46,398 bases of DNA from Klebsiella pneumoniae (GTDB lineage Bacteria > Verrucomicrobiota > Verrucomicrobiia > Limisphaerales > SXTU01), in NCBI GenBank assembly GCA_943330855.2, contig CALQJI020000039.1, forward strand, positions 1 to 46,398, written 5' to 3'. Under the pieces are notes generated by a model. It did no database searches. It was given only the letters and a program-made list of their open reading frames with translations, and had not been told where the DNA came from. Below are positions 30,489 through 39,559 of this stretch, in pieces; the first letter of the stretch is position 1; the number at the start of each line of letters is the position of its first letter. The translations under genes and the position numbers were made by a program.

Positions 30489-30665
30489 TCAGCGCCGGTC
30501 GTAGAGCATGCCGGGCACGCCACCTTCCCAACTCTTGGTCGCGTTCCACGGGCGGGTGGACTGGTTGTCCGGGTCCGCCATGCTGCAGGCGGAGGTCAGC
30601 AGGATGGTGCCGAGTGTGAAAGCGGCGAGCAGGCAGCGACCCAGTTGGAGCAGGCGTGGGTTCAT
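30489..30665 (-). CDS. 58-residue lipoprotein, coupled to the coiled-coil gene
   Basis: A short frame giving a signal peptide with lipobox LTSAC (C27) and a mature tail of about 31 residues containing STRPWNATKSWEG. The WN-x-x-x-x-WE pattern is, from memory, common to tiny lipoproteins of Verrucomicrobiota. It starts one base after the TAA of the upstream minus-strand gene (TAACATG), so it is probably translated by coupling. Function unknown; membrane-anchored. Confidence 0.75.
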   Translation of the reverse strand: MNPRLLQLGRCLLAAFTLGTILLTSACSMADPDNQSTRPWNATKSWEGGVPGMLYDRR

Positions 30666-30666
30666 G

Positions 30667-31458
30667 TTAATTCTGCGGCGGGAGAGCGACGGAGGTCGGG
30701 GTCAGAACGGCGTCACCTTCCTTGATTTCGCTGATTTTGAAGCCGCGCATCACGTTGGCGATGGCGTAGTCGGTCTCGACCCGGGAGACTTTCACACGGG
30801 CGATGAGCTTGCCCTCGCGGCTGATGTTCAACTCGCCGTTCTTGAGGAGGCCGTGGTTAGCACCCATGTCGAGGACGACGAAGTCCCACTTGGGGTCCAC
30901 CGCTTGCACCTTGCCGCTGAGGCTGGGCAGGGCGACCGCGCCCTTGGGGTTGAGGAAGGACTGCAGCTCGCCGCTGGCCTTGATGTGCTGGGTCATCAAC
31001 ACGCGTTGCTCGTCTTTAAGCACCTTGAGCTCGTTGGTCTTCTGGGGCAGCACGGTAGCGATGGTGCGGATGATGTCGGGGGTGAGGCCTTTGCTGCGCA
31101 AGTCGGCGTATTCCACGCTCTTGGCTATCTCGGCGGCGGTCTCCTGCTTGGCCTTGTTGGTTTCCTGCGCGGCGGCGACGGCTTTGTCCTTCTCTACTTT
31201 GGCTGCTGCGAGCGCGTCCGTCTCGGCTTTTTTGGAGGCGTCGAGGTCGCTCTTAAATCCGTCGCGCTCTTGTTCGGCTCCTTTGGCGCGGGTTTCCTGC
31301 TTGGCGCGCTCGGTCTTTTCCTTGCCCAGCTCTTCGGAAACCTTCTTCTCCTTGTCCTTCAGCTCAACGAGGTGGGGCTGGAGTTTCAGTTCGGCCAAGG
31401 CGATGACTCCGGCGCTGGCGGCGATGACAAGGACGAGGATGAGCCTGAGTGCGAGCAT
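30667..31458 (-). CDS. Membrane-anchored coiled-coil protein
   Basis: A 263-residue protein. A hydrophobic N-terminal segment (about 5-22) acts as anchor or signal. A long charged coiled coil follows (about 30-110, with KDKEKKVSEELGKEKTERAK-type heptads). The C-terminal domain (about 180-250) contains GKVQAVDPKWDFVVLDMG, LLKNGELNISREGKLIARV and ISEIKEGDAVL, an OB-like beta domain seen in small PVC envelope proteins. No enzyme motif. It forms a tight pair with the lipoprotein at 30489, so the two may form a complex in the envelope. Confidence 0.8.
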   Translation of the reverse strand: MLALRLILVLVIAASAGVIALAELKLQPHLVELKDKEKKVSEELGKEKTERAKQETRAKGAEQERDGFKSDLDASKKAETDALAAAKVEKDKAVAAAQETNKAKQETAAEIAKSVEYADLRSKGLTPDIIRTIATVLPQKTNELKVLKDEQRVLMTQHIKASGELQSFLNPKGAVALPSLSGKVQAVDPKWDFVVLDMGANHGLLKNGELNISREGKLIARVKVSRVETDYAIANVMRGFKISEIKEGDAVLTPTSVALPPQN

Positions 31459-31535
31459 GGTTTGAGTCGGGTTCGTTCGGTTAAATCGTTGGCATAATTA
31501 GCGGCGGATTTGGGGGGTGTCAACGTCCGGCTTGG

Positions 31536-32687
31536 TCAGTAAAGCACCGTGAAACCTCCATCCGGATCAGCCACGGCGGCGGCCAATCCCCACATGGGCA
31601 CGCCGTCCCGGCGCTGCGGTGCTGCGGTGGGCTTGCCGTCCGCGCTGAAGACCTGCCAGGCCAGCGCGCCACCGCGTTGCCAGCCGGTGCCTTCGGTCCA
31701 GACCAGCAGGGTCTCGCCGGCCCTGTTCACTGCGAGGACGGGATGCTTGCCCTTCACCATGATGGCGGGGCCAATCGGGGACGCGGCCTTCGCTGTCTTC
31801 GCATCGAGCGCTGCGAACTGCACCGCACCCGCCGTCTCCCACGCCGCGAACACCCGCCCGCCTGCCGCCGTGAAAGCCTCGCTGCTCATCGGGCACTGGC
31901 CGACGCGCCAGCGGTGGACGTAATCCCCCGTGAAGCGCTCGCCCCGGTCGCGGGAAACCAGCAGCATCATGTCGCGGTCCATCGCGGTGGAGGCGGTGCG
32001 GAAGAGCGCGAAGACCGTGCCTTGCGCGTCCGCGAAGGCCCGCATCCCACAGCAGGCGCACGCCCCGCTGGCCTCCGGGCTGACCACACGTTCGGGCTCG
32101 AAGGTTTTGCCCTCATCCCGCGACCGCGCGAGGTAAACCGCCCGGCCCGTCTCGCCTGCGGTGTTGTCCGGCGGTGCGCCGTGCCAGAGGGCGAAGACGT
32201 TGCCCTCGGGGTCCGCCGCCACCGTCCCGCCGCCGTCGAGGTGCAGGGTTCCTTTGATTAAGTTGCGCTGTGGCTCGAAGCCCGAGCCGGCGTCGTTGAG
32301 CCGTGTGTAGAGCAGGGGAGAACTTTTCGTGGCTGGCTTCGGCTCGGCCTGGCCGGAGCCGTTCCAGATGACGTGGACGCGCCCGCCCTTGCCCAGCGCA
32401 AGCTGTGCGCCGCGAATCGTCCCGATGGCGATGGCGCTGCCGGGTTGGCTGTTCACTCGTAGCGGCGCGGAGAACTCGGTTTCCCCCGCCTCGCGGCGCG
32501 AGTAAATGACCTCGCACGCCTTCGGGTCGCCCTGGAGATACACGAGGTGCAACGCGCCCCGCGCGTCCATGACCGCCTGCGGTTGCAGACCGCCGCCGGG
32601 CACGCGCTGGATTCGGACCTCGGCTGCGGACGCGGTCCCGAGCGTGAGGAGCGCGGCGAGCAGCGACAGTGCGAACTTGTTTTGCAT
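31536..32687 (-). CDS. Exported BNR/sialidase-like propeller protein
   Basis: A 383-residue protein with a signal peptide (about 1-21). Repeated blade motifs such as G-x-V/L-H-x-V/I and SRDEGKTFEPER (an Asp-box, S-x-D-x-G-x-T-F) mark a BNR/sialidase-type beta-propeller. Catalytic arginine-triad residues of true sialidases are not evident. An unusual cluster CAC-C (C210, C212, C213) followed by GMRAF and a single C265 suggests a metal or disulfide site. It is probably a carbohydrate-binding or structural periplasmic protein. ATG 32687 starts the signal peptide; the ABC gene is divergent 85 bp away. Confidence 0.85.
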   Translation of the reverse strand: MQNKFALSLLAALLTLGTASAAEVRIQRVPGGGLQPQAVMDARGALHLVYLQGDPKACEVIYSRREAGETEFSAPLRVNSQPGSAIAIGTIRGAQLALGKGGRVHVIWNGSGQAEPKPATKSSPLLYTRLNDAGSGFEPQRNLIKGTLHLDGGGTVAADPEGNVFALWHGAPPDNTAGETGRAVYLARSRDEGKTFEPERVVSPEASGACACCGMRAFADAQGTVFALFRTASTAMDRDMMLLVSRDRGERFTGDYVHRWRVGQCPMSSEAFTAAGGRVFAAWETAGAVQFAALDAKTAKAASPIGPAIMVKGKHPVLAVNRAGETLLVWTEGTGWQRGGALAWQVFSADGKPTAAPQRRDGVPMWGLAAAVADPDGGFTVLY

Positions 32688-32772
32688 GGCAGGCAGCAAA
32701 GCGCAGCCAGACTGCCCGTGCAAAACCAAACTTGTTGAACTCCGCCACGCCTCCGCCAACACTCGCGTCCTC

Positions 32773-34755
32773 ATGCGGCACCTTGCCAACATCCTCCGCT
32801 TCGGCGCGCCTTACTTGCGGCGCTACTGGGGCCGATTGGCGTTGGGGATTTTCCTGGGCATGCTTTTCGGCCTCTCCAACGCCGCCTTCGTCTGGGCCAC
32901 CGGCACGTTGTTCGAGCGGCTCGCTCCGACGGGGCAAGGTCCCGCACTCGTCCTCACGAACACCGGCCCCACCGAGCTGCGCTGGGCAGCGGGCAGCACC
33001 TTCACGAACACTCTCGCCCGACCCGCCTCCGGCACGCTCACCAGCGGTGCGGCGACGGAAATTCGCCTCGCCCTCGTGCCCGTTGCGGCTGCCGAGACAG
33101 CTTCGTTTTTCAGCCGCATCCGCCAACTCGGCCGGGACGCCAACGCGAAACTGCTCGCCCTCCTCGACCCGTGGCTCCCGCTCATGGGCCGCGAGCAAGA
33201 CTGGCGGCAAGTCGTCGGCGGCTTCCTCTTCCTCCCCGTGCTCGTGGCATTTCGCAGCTTCATCGGCTACTTCAGCAGCTACTGCATGGGCTGGGTGAGC
33301 GCGCGCATCATGAATGACCTGCGCCACGACGTGCTGGCCCAGCTCTACCGGCTCTCGTTGGACTTCTTCAACCGCTCGACGATGGGCGACCTCCTTACGC
33401 GCGTGACCACCGACGCCGCCGCGTTGCACCGCGCCATGACCTTCGGCCTCTCGGACATCGTCAAGGAGCCCTTCACCATCGCGGGTGTCCTCTTCGGCCT
33501 CTTCCTCCTCAGCCCCAAACTCACGCTCGTCGCCCTCGTCTTCCTCCCCTTCTGCGTCATCCCCATCGTCGTGCTGGGTGGGAAAGTCCGGCGGGCCGCG
33601 AAGGCCAGCCTCACCGCCGCCATCTCGCAATCCAGCCTCCTCGTCGAAGCCCTCAGCGGCATCCGCGTCATCAAAGCCTTCGGCATGGAAGTCGGCTCGC
33701 TCGCCCGCTTCCGCACCTTCTCGCAGGACATCATCCACCACGACATGAAGTCCATGAAAGCCCGTGAGCTGGTGAATCCACTCGTCGAAACCATCTCCAT
33801 GCTCGGCCTGGGCCTGCTCATCATCGTCATCTTCCTCAGCGGCACCAGCGTGCCCGACCTCGCCAGTTTTCTGATGGGCGTCGTCCTCATGTTCACCCCC
33901 TTCAAGAAGCTCGCCAATGTCCACGTCACCTTCCAAACCGCCAGCGTCGGCGTGGACCGCCTCGCCCAAATCATGAGCGAGCAACCCAACGTCAAGGAAC
34001 CCGCCCAACCCGAGCCGCTGAAGTCCTTCGCCCGCGAAATCCGCTGCGAGAACATCTCCTTCGCCTATGCGGAAAAGCCCGTCCTCCGCGACTTCACCCT
34101 CACCCTCCCGCGCGGCTACAAGCTCGGCATCGCTGGCGAGAGCGGCTCCGGCAAGAGCACGCTGGTCAATCTCCTCTTCCGTTTCTACGACGTCACGTCC
34201 GGCACCATCCGCATTGATGGCCACGACCTCCGCGCCGTCGCCTCGCGCGACTTGCAGCAACTCATGGCCCTCGTGAGCCAGGAGATCGTCATCTTCGACC
34301 TCACCGTGGCCGAGAACATCGCCTGTGGAAAACCCGGCGCGACCACGGCCGAGGTCGAAGCCGCCGCCCGCGCCGCCAACGCCCACGACTTCATCACGCA
34401 ACTCCCGCAGGGCTACGACACCCGCGTGGGCGAACGCGGCGTCACCCTCTCCGGCGGCCAGCGCCAGCGCCTCGCCATCGCCCGCGCCTTTGTCCGTAAC
34501 GCCCCCATTCTCTTGCTCGACGAAGCCACCGCCGCGCTCGACTCCCAATCCGAGGCCGAGGTGCAGGCTGCCATCGAGAAGCTCGAGCAGAACCGCACCG
34601 TCGTCTGCGTCGCCCACCGCCTCTCCACCCTCGCGAACATGGACCGCATCCTCGTCCTCGCCGACGGCCGCGTGGTGGAAGAAGGCCGGTTCGACGAACT
34701 CATCAAGCGGGGCGGCCTCTTCGCCTCCATGGCCGCAAAGCAGGGCCTGCGCTGA
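32773..34755 (+). CDS. MsbA-like ABC exporter (fused membrane and ATPase domains)
   Basis: A 660-residue half-transporter that would act as a dimer. Six transmembrane helices (about 21-45, 147-165 and further segments to about 395) are followed by an ATPase domain with GESGSGKST (K461), LSGGQ (559-563), ILLLDEATAALD (D583, E584) and the H-loop VAHRLST. It may flip lipid A, lipids or a drug across the inner membrane. Between helices 1 and 2 is a periplasmic insertion of about 95 residues (50-145), rich in Thr, Gly and Pro, which is absent from MsbA. ATG 32773 begins the N-terminal amphipathic segment; a long upstream extension overlaps the divergent gene. Confidence 0.95.
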   Translation: MRHLANILRFGAPYLRRYWGRLALGIFLGMLFGLSNAAFVWATGTLFERLAPTGQGPALVLTNTGPTELRWAAGSTFTNTLARPASGTLTSGAATEIRLALVPVAAAETASFFSRIRQLGRDANAKLLALLDPWLPLMGREQDWRQVVGGFLFLPVLVAFRSFIGYFSSYCMGWVSARIMNDLRHDVLAQLYRLSLDFFNRSTMGDLLTRVTTDAAALHRAMTFGLSDIVKEPFTIAGVLFGLFLLSPKLTLVALVFLPFCVIPIVVLGGKVRRAAKASLTAAISQSSLLVEALSGIRVIKAFGMEVGSLARFRTFSQDIIHHDMKSMKARELVNPLVETISMLGLGLLIIVIFLSGTSVPDLASFLMGVVLMFTPFKKLANVHVTFQTASVGVDRLAQIMSEQPNVKEPAQPEPLKSFAREIRCENISFAYAEKPVLRDFTLTLPRGYKLGIAGESGSGKSTLVNLLFRFYDVTSGTIRIDGHDLRAVASRDLQQLMALVSQEIVIFDLTVAENIACGKPGATTAEVEAAARAANAHDFITQLPQGYDTRVGERGVTLSGGQRQRLAIARAFVRNAPILLLDEATAALDSQSEAEVQAAIEKLEQNRTVVCVAHRLSTLANMDRILVLADGRVVEEGRFDELIKRGGLFASMAAKQGLR

Positions 34756-34759
34756 CGCC

Positions 34760-34795
34760 CGTGCCGCAGCACGGCGACTGCAAGTCGTCGGCACG
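34760..34795. repeat. 36-bp palindrome after the ABC exporter
   Basis: Outer arms cgtgccg / cggcacg (34760-34766, 34789-34795) and an inner pair cgact / agtcg (34775-34779, 34783-34787) form a two-step hairpin starting 4 bases after the ABC stop codon. There is no T-run, so terminator function is doubtful. It is similar in style to the other GC-rich palindromes of the window. Confidence 0.7.
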
Positions 34796-34860
34796 AACAC
34801 CTCACACACCTCACTTGCTCCACACGTCGGAAGCCCGTATCACGACCGCGCATCTCACGC

Positions 34861-37800
34861 ATGAAAACGCTCGCCCGCTCCGTCTTCGCTAGCCTCTCTC
34901 TTTTCCTCGCTATCCTCTCGCCACGCGCCGCTGACGCGCCGCCGGACCCGCGCTTCACGCCCGAGATGGCAGAGTTCGTGAAGCGCTTCAAAGGCGGCGG
35001 GATGCTTCAGGACGGCTCCGCGAAGCCCACGCCCGCTGAGTCGCTCGCGCAATTCCAAGTCGCCCCCGGCCTCCGCTGGGACCTCGCCGCCACCGAGCCG
35101 ATGGTCCGCCAGCCGCTGAACATCCACTTCGATGACCGCGGCCGGATGTGGGTCGTGCAGTATCTTCAATACCCTTTCCCCGCCGGGCTGAAGGTCACGA
35201 AGTATGACCAATACCTCCGCGCCATTTACGACAAAGTTCCGCCTCCTCCGCCGAACCACATCAAAGGCAAAGACCGCATCACCATCCTCGAAGACACGAA
35301 CGGCGACGGCACGTTCGACAAGGCGAAGGACTTCGTTAGCGACCTGAACATCGCGCGCAGCGTCGTCACCGGACGCGGCGGCGTGTGGGTGTTGAATCCG
35401 CCTTACCTCCTCTTCTACCCCGACAAAAACCGCGACGATATCCCGGACGGTCCGCCTGAAGTGAAGCTCTCCGGCTTCGGCCTCGAGGATACGCACAGCG
35501 GCGCGAACTCGCTCGCGTGGGGGCCGGACGGCTGGCTTTACGGCGCGCACGGCAGCACCTGCACGGCGGACATCAAGGGCGTGAAATTCCTCGGCCAAGC
35601 CATCTGGCGTTATCATCCGGTGAGCGGCGACTTCGAGGTCTTCGCCGAGGGCGGAGGCAACACCTTCTCCGTCGAGTTCGATGCGCAGGGCCGCGTCTTC
35701 TCAGGCTCGAACTACGGCCAGACGCGCGGCCTGCATTACGCCCAAGGCGCGCTCTACATCAAGGGTTGGTCCAAGCACGGCCCCGCGATGAGCCCGTATC
35801 GCTTCGGCTGGTTCGAGCACATGGCGCACCAGGGCTACGAGCCGCGCTTCCCGCAGGCGATGCTCTACTACGAAGGCGGCGCGATCCCGCAATACGAGGG
35901 CCACATCGTCGTCGGCATGGCGCTCACGAGCCGCGTGATGGCCAGCAAAGTCGCGCGCGACACGTCGAGCTTCCAGACCGCCGACATCGAGACCAGCGTG
36001 CTCTCCAGCAACCGCTGGTTCCGTCCCGTGGACATGAAGGCCGGGCCGGACGGCGCAATTTACTTCGCCGACTGGTGCGACAGCCGCCTCAGCCACCTCG
36101 ACCCACGCGACACGTGGGACAAGGAGTCCGGTCGCATCTACCGCCTCTCCGCGACCGGCGCGAAAGTGGGCTGGGCGAAAATGGATTTCCCCAAGCTCTC
36201 CGGCGACGAACTCATCAAGCTCCTGTCGCACCCGAACAAGTGGCATCGCCAGACCGCGCTGCGCGTGCTGTGGGACAGGGGGGACAAGTCGCTCGTGCCG
36301 AAGCTGAAGGCGCTCGTGCTTGCGAAAGCTTCTCCCTCGCCCCTCGGAGGGGAGAGGGCCGGGGTGAGGGGTGACGGCAACCAACTCGCGCTCGAAACCT
36401 TCTGGGCCGTCCACGCCAGCGGTGGCTTCGACGACGCCTTCGCCCTGCAAACCCTTTCGCATCCGAGCGAGATGGTCCGCTACTGGACCATCCGCTTGCT
36501 CGGCGACCGCAAGCGCATCACGCCCGCGCAACAGACCGCCCTGCTCGCACTGGCAAAGACTGAGCCCGTCGCCGAAGTCCGCGCCCAACTCGCCAGCAGC
36601 GTCACGCGTCTGCCCGGCAAGGACGCGTTGCCCATCACCCACGAACTACTCCTCCGCAGCGAGGACGTGACCGACAAACACGTTCCCCTCCTGCTCTGGT
36701 GGGCCGTCGAGAGCAAGTGCGCCACCGACCGCGACGCCATTCTGCGGATGCTGGAGGACAGCACCTTCTGGCACGCACCCATCGTGCAGAAGTTCATCAT
36801 CGCCCGCCTCGGCCAGCGCTTCACCGCCGAGCGCAGTGACGCGAACTTGGAAACCGCCGCGAAGCTCTTCGCCCTCGCGCCCAGCCCCGCCGATGCCGAC
36901 GAACTCATCAAGGGCATGGAAGCCGGCCTGCAAGGCGACGCCGTGAAGTCCGTCCCGCCCGCGCTCGCGAAGAAGGTCGCCGAGCTGTGGGCCAGCCGCG
37001 CGCCCACGCCCACGCTCATCAGCTTCGCCGTGCGCCTCGGTCACGTGCCCGCCGCCGAGGCCGCGCTCGCCCGCATCAGCGACGCGAAAGTCCCCGAGGC
37101 CGACCGCCGCAAAACCATCACGCTCCTCGCCGAGCGCCGAGTGGACGCCGCCGTGCCGACTTTTCTGAAGCTCCTTCGCTTCGAGAAGAGCGACGCGCTT
37201 CGCCTCGACCTCATCAACGCCCTCCAGCGCTTCGCCTCGCCGGACATCGCGCGCGAGCTGCTCGACCTTTATCCCGGCTTCAGCGGCAAGCTCCGCGACA
37301 CCGCGCAAGCCGCGCTCGCGAGTCGGCCCGACTGGTCCCGTCGCCTCCTCGCCGCCGTGGACGAGGGCCAGCTCAAGAAAGAGCAAATCTCCATCGCGAA
37401 CCTGCTCGCCATCACCGCGTTCAAGGACGCCGCGAGCGACGCGCTCATCAAGAAGCACTGGGGCCGCCTCACCAAGAGCAGCGAGGAGAAGGAAGCCCAA
37501 ATCGCGAAGGTGCGGAAACTCCTCGCCGGCCCGAAAGGTGACGCGAAGGTCGGCCAAGAAATCTTCAAGCTCGCGTGCGCCGTCTGCCACACCTTCAACA
37601 AGGAAGGCGGCAAAATCGGCCCCGACCTCACCGGCTACGAGCGCGATAACCTCGACTTCATCCTGCCCGCCATCGTGGACCCGAGCCTGGCCATCCGGGA
37701 GGAATACATCGGCTTCAACATCACCACGAAGGATGAGCAGTCGCTGACCGGCCTCGTCACCGAGCTGACCAAAACCTCAGTCACACTACTCGACATCGGC

Positions 37801-37962
37801 GGGAACAAGTCCGTGCTCTCACGCACCAACATCAAGGACATGAACGCCAGCCACATCTCCCTCATGCCCGAGGGCCTGCTGGACGCGATGACCGAGCAGC
37901 AAGTCCGCGACCTCTTCGCCTACTTTATCTCCGGCACGCCTGCGGGGACGGGGAAGAAGTAA
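34861..37962 (+). CDS. Secreted PVC dehydrogenase / HEAT / cytochrome c protein
   Basis: A 1033-residue exported protein (signal peptide about 1-24). Propeller region (about 65-430): LDTAxEP-like WDLAATEPMVRQPLNIHFDDRGRMW, a Ca-like DTNGDGTFDK loop, HSGANSLAWGPDGWLYG and MKAGPDGAIYFADWCDSR. HEAT repeats follow (about 440-860). The C-terminal cytochrome c domain has C906-A-V-C909-H910, then GPDLTGY and SLMPEGLLDAM as possible axial Met region. It shares the dehydrogenase, HEAT and heme layout with the fusion at 17915 but lacks ThuA ends. A repeat-derived insertion lies at residues 489-506 (KASPSPLGGERAGVRGDG). Probably periplasmic electron transfer coupled to sugar or alcohol oxidation; substrate unknown. 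Confidence 0.9.
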   Translation: MKTLARSVFASLSLFLAILSPRAADAPPDPRFTPEMAEFVKRFKGGGMLQDGSAKPTPAESLAQFQVAPGLRWDLAATEPMVRQPLNIHFDDRGRMWVVQYLQYPFPAGLKVTKYDQYLRAIYDKVPPPPPNHIKGKDRITILEDTNGDGTFDKAKDFVSDLNIARSVVTGRGGVWVLNPPYLLFYPDKNRDDIPDGPPEVKLSGFGLEDTHSGANSLAWGPDGWLYGAHGSTCTADIKGVKFLGQAIWRYHPVSGDFEVFAEGGGNTFSVEFDAQGRVFSGSNYGQTRGLHYAQGALYIKGWSKHGPAMSPYRFGWFEHMAHQGYEPRFPQAMLYYEGGAIPQYEGHIVVGMALTSRVMASKVARDTSSFQTADIETSVLSSNRWFRPVDMKAGPDGAIYFADWCDSRLSHLDPRDTWDKESGRIYRLSATGAKVGWAKMDFPKLSGDELIKLLSHPNKWHRQTALRVLWDRGDKSLVPKLKALVLAKASPSPLGGERAGVRGDGNQLALETFWAVHASGGFDDAFALQTLSHPSEMVRYWTIRLLGDRKRITPAQQTALLALAKTEPVAEVRAQLASSVTRLPGKDALPITHELLLRSEDVTDKHVPLLLWWAVESKCATDRDAILRMLEDSTFWHAPIVQKFIIARLGQRFTAERSDANLETAAKLFALAPSPADADELIKGMEAGLQGDAVKSVPPALAKKVAELWASRAPTPTLISFAVRLGHVPAAEAALARISDAKVPEADRRKTITLLAERRVDAAVPTFLKLLRFEKSDALRLDLINALQRFASPDIARELLDLYPGFSGKLRDTAQAALASRPDWSRRLLAAVDEGQLKKEQISIANLLAITAFKDAASDALIKKHWGRLTKSSEEKEAQIAKVRKLLAGPKGDAKVGQEIFKLACAVCHTFNKEGGKIGPDLTGYERDNLDFILPAIVDPSLAIREEYIGFNITTKDEQSLTGLVTELTKTSVTLLDIGGNKSVLSRTNIKDMNASHISLMPEGLLDAMTEQQVRDLFAYFISGTPAGTGKK
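36328..36371. repeat. Spacer-type GC repeat in frame inside the gene at 34861
   Basis: The stretch begins ttctccctcgcccctc, then ggaggggagagg, then ccggggtgagggg; the first two blocks pair as a hairpin (cccctc with gaggggag). This is the widespread 'tctcccc...ggtgagggg' type of intergenic repeat. In this gene it is read in frame as SPSPLGGERAGVRG between HEAT repeats. A related fragment (ctcaccccgcccctcatcc) lies in the spacer near 38025. Confidence 0.8.
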
Positions 37963-38118
37963 GCCGAGATTCCAATGCGTTTCGGTTAGTCGCGTTTCGG
38001 GGTGGTTCGCGCGCTTTTCTCCTCACCCCGCCCCTCATCCGGCCAGCACTTCTGTGTTCTTCATCACACTTTGGTGGCCTTGTTCACAACCCTTGCAGGA
38101 TGCGCTTGTCTGTTCCCA

Positions 38119-38151
38119 ATCCGTGTTTTATCCGGGTTCCATCTGTGGCTA
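38119..38151. repeat. Three degenerate 11-bp units (atccgtgtttt type)
   Basis: Units atccgtgtttt, atccgggttcc and atctgtggcta follow each other exactly in the 220-bp spacer between the convergent genes ending at 37962 and 38183. From memory this 'atccgtgttcatccgtgg' sequence occurs often in spacers of Verrucomicrobiota and Planctomycetota. A truncated related stretch (atgtccatttgtggtg) lies near 42097. Confidence 0.65.
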
Positions 38152-38182
38152 AAGAATGCTTCCGGCCCATCGGGAATGGATT

Positions 38183-39439
38183 TCACTTGGCGGGAGTGCC
38201 GATGCAGTAAAGAAACTCCTGTCGCGCGGCTCCCTTGGTTGCGACGCGCAGGTAGATGCGGCTGTCGCAGATGACGGGGGACGCGTAAGCCTCTTCGCCG
38301 AGTTGGTTCTGCCCGAGGAGTTGAAAACTCTTCGGCGTGGCGGTGAAGACAAACGTCTTGCCGCTCAGGTTCGAGGCGTAAATGCGGTCGCCCACCCGCA
38401 CCGGCGAAGCGAAGAAGTCGCCGCCCAGCCGCTCCTTCCACAGCTCCTCGCCGGTGTCGGACTTCCAACACGCGGCCACTCCCGCGTCCATCACGGCGTA
38501 GAGATGGCCGGCCTGCACGATCATCGAGGGCACATACACACGCGCGGTGTTTTGCCAGGCCACGGTGCCCGAGCCGTCTGCGAGCACGGCGACGGTGTGG
38601 TTTTTCGGATAGCCGCCGCCGGCAAAAACCCGCACGCCGTCCGTGACCATTGTCACGACGCATTCCTCGGTGGAACCGGCCACTTCCCAGAGTTTCTTGC
38701 CCGTCAACGGGTCGAGACTCGTGAGCAGGTTGCAGCCGGCCAGCACCATCTGCGTGCGACCGCCCGCCTGCACGATGGCGGGGGTCGTGTAGTTGGGCAG
38801 CTTCGGGCGCGACTCGCTCCACACGGGCGCGCCGGTCTTTTGGTCCAGCGCGGCGACGACTCCGCCGCCGCGATGGTCCGCCGCGATCAGCACGAGCGCC
38901 GCGTGCAGCACGGGCGAGGAGGCGAAGCCTTGGTGCGCGACGAAGTCGCAGACCTTGCGTTGCCAAAGCACCTTGCCGGTGAGGTCGAGCGCGGAGGTAT
39001 GCACGGCGCCGGCGTTGAGGAAGTTGATGAACAACCGCTCGCCGTCGCAGGCCACGGTGGAGGAGGCAGCGGAGGAGTTGCCGTGTTTGCCGGACTCCGC
39101 GTTGGCGGCGTGGACTTCGGATTGCCAGAGCAGCTTGCCGGACTTGCGGTCGAGACAAAGGACGGACTGGGACTTCGTCACCGGGTCCGCCGTGGCGAGG
39201 TAGATGCGTTCACCCACGACAGTGGGCGAGCTATGACCGCGTCCCGGCAGCGGTGCTTTCCAAAGCACGTTCTCCGTTTCGCTCCACTGGATGAGTGGGC
39301 TTTGGCCGGGGGCGGCGAGGCCGTCGCGCGTGGGGCCGCGCCACGCCGGCCAATCGGTCGGGGCGAGGGCGGCAGTCACAGGCAACGCGATGGGCAGCAC
39401 GGCAGCGAAGAGGATGGGGAGCAGAGCGAGGTGTTTCAT
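38183..39439 (-). CDS. Exported PQQ-like beta-propeller protein (1)
   Basis: A 418-residue protein with a signal peptide (about 1-24). The body is an eight-bladed quinoprotein-type propeller: WPAWRGPTRDG at the start, then repeated LDRKSGKLLW, ALDQKTGAPVW, LDPLTGKKLWEV and WKSDTGEELWKE, the usual L-D/x-TG-x-x-x-W blade ends. The residues that bind PQQ and calcium in real dehydrogenases are not all evident, so it is probably a BamB-like or PVC outer-membrane-linked propeller. It is divergent from the related gene at 39560. ATG 39439 gives the signal peptide; the frame is open far upstream, but only as antisense to that gene. Confidence 0.9.
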   Translation of the reverse strand: MKHLALLPILFAAVLPIALPVTAALAPTDWPAWRGPTRDGLAAPGQSPLIQWSETENVLWKAPLPGRGHSSPTVVGERIYLATADPVTKSQSVLCLDRKSGKLLWQSEVHAANAESGKHGNSSAASSTVACDGERLFINFLNAGAVHTSALDLTGKVLWQRKVCDFVAHQGFASSPVLHAALVLIAADHRGGGVVAALDQKTGAPVWSESRPKLPNYTTPAIVQAGGRTQMVLAGCNLLTSLDPLTGKKLWEVAGSTEECVVTMVTDGVRVFAGGGYPKNHTVAVLADGSGTVAWQNTARVYVPSMIVQAGHLYAVMDAGVAACWKSDTGEELWKERLGGDFFASPVRVGDRIYASNLSGKTFVFTATPKSFQLLGQNQLGEEAYASPVICDSRIYLRVATKGAARQEFLYCIGTPAK

Positions 39440-39559
39440 GGTGAAAGCAGCTCGGAGCTTGGCTGAAGCACTGACGGCGGGCAAGGATCGGGAAGCCCGC
39501 GCTCCATTGCTACAAGCATTCGACAGTCCCGGGCCGCCCGGGCAAGCTCCCGCACATCT

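Noticed and set aside
32113..34809. 898-codon frame on the minus strand across the ABC exporter
   Set aside because: The plus strand carries complete Walker and LSGGQ motifs. The minus-strand product is low-complexity Glu/Asp/Gly.
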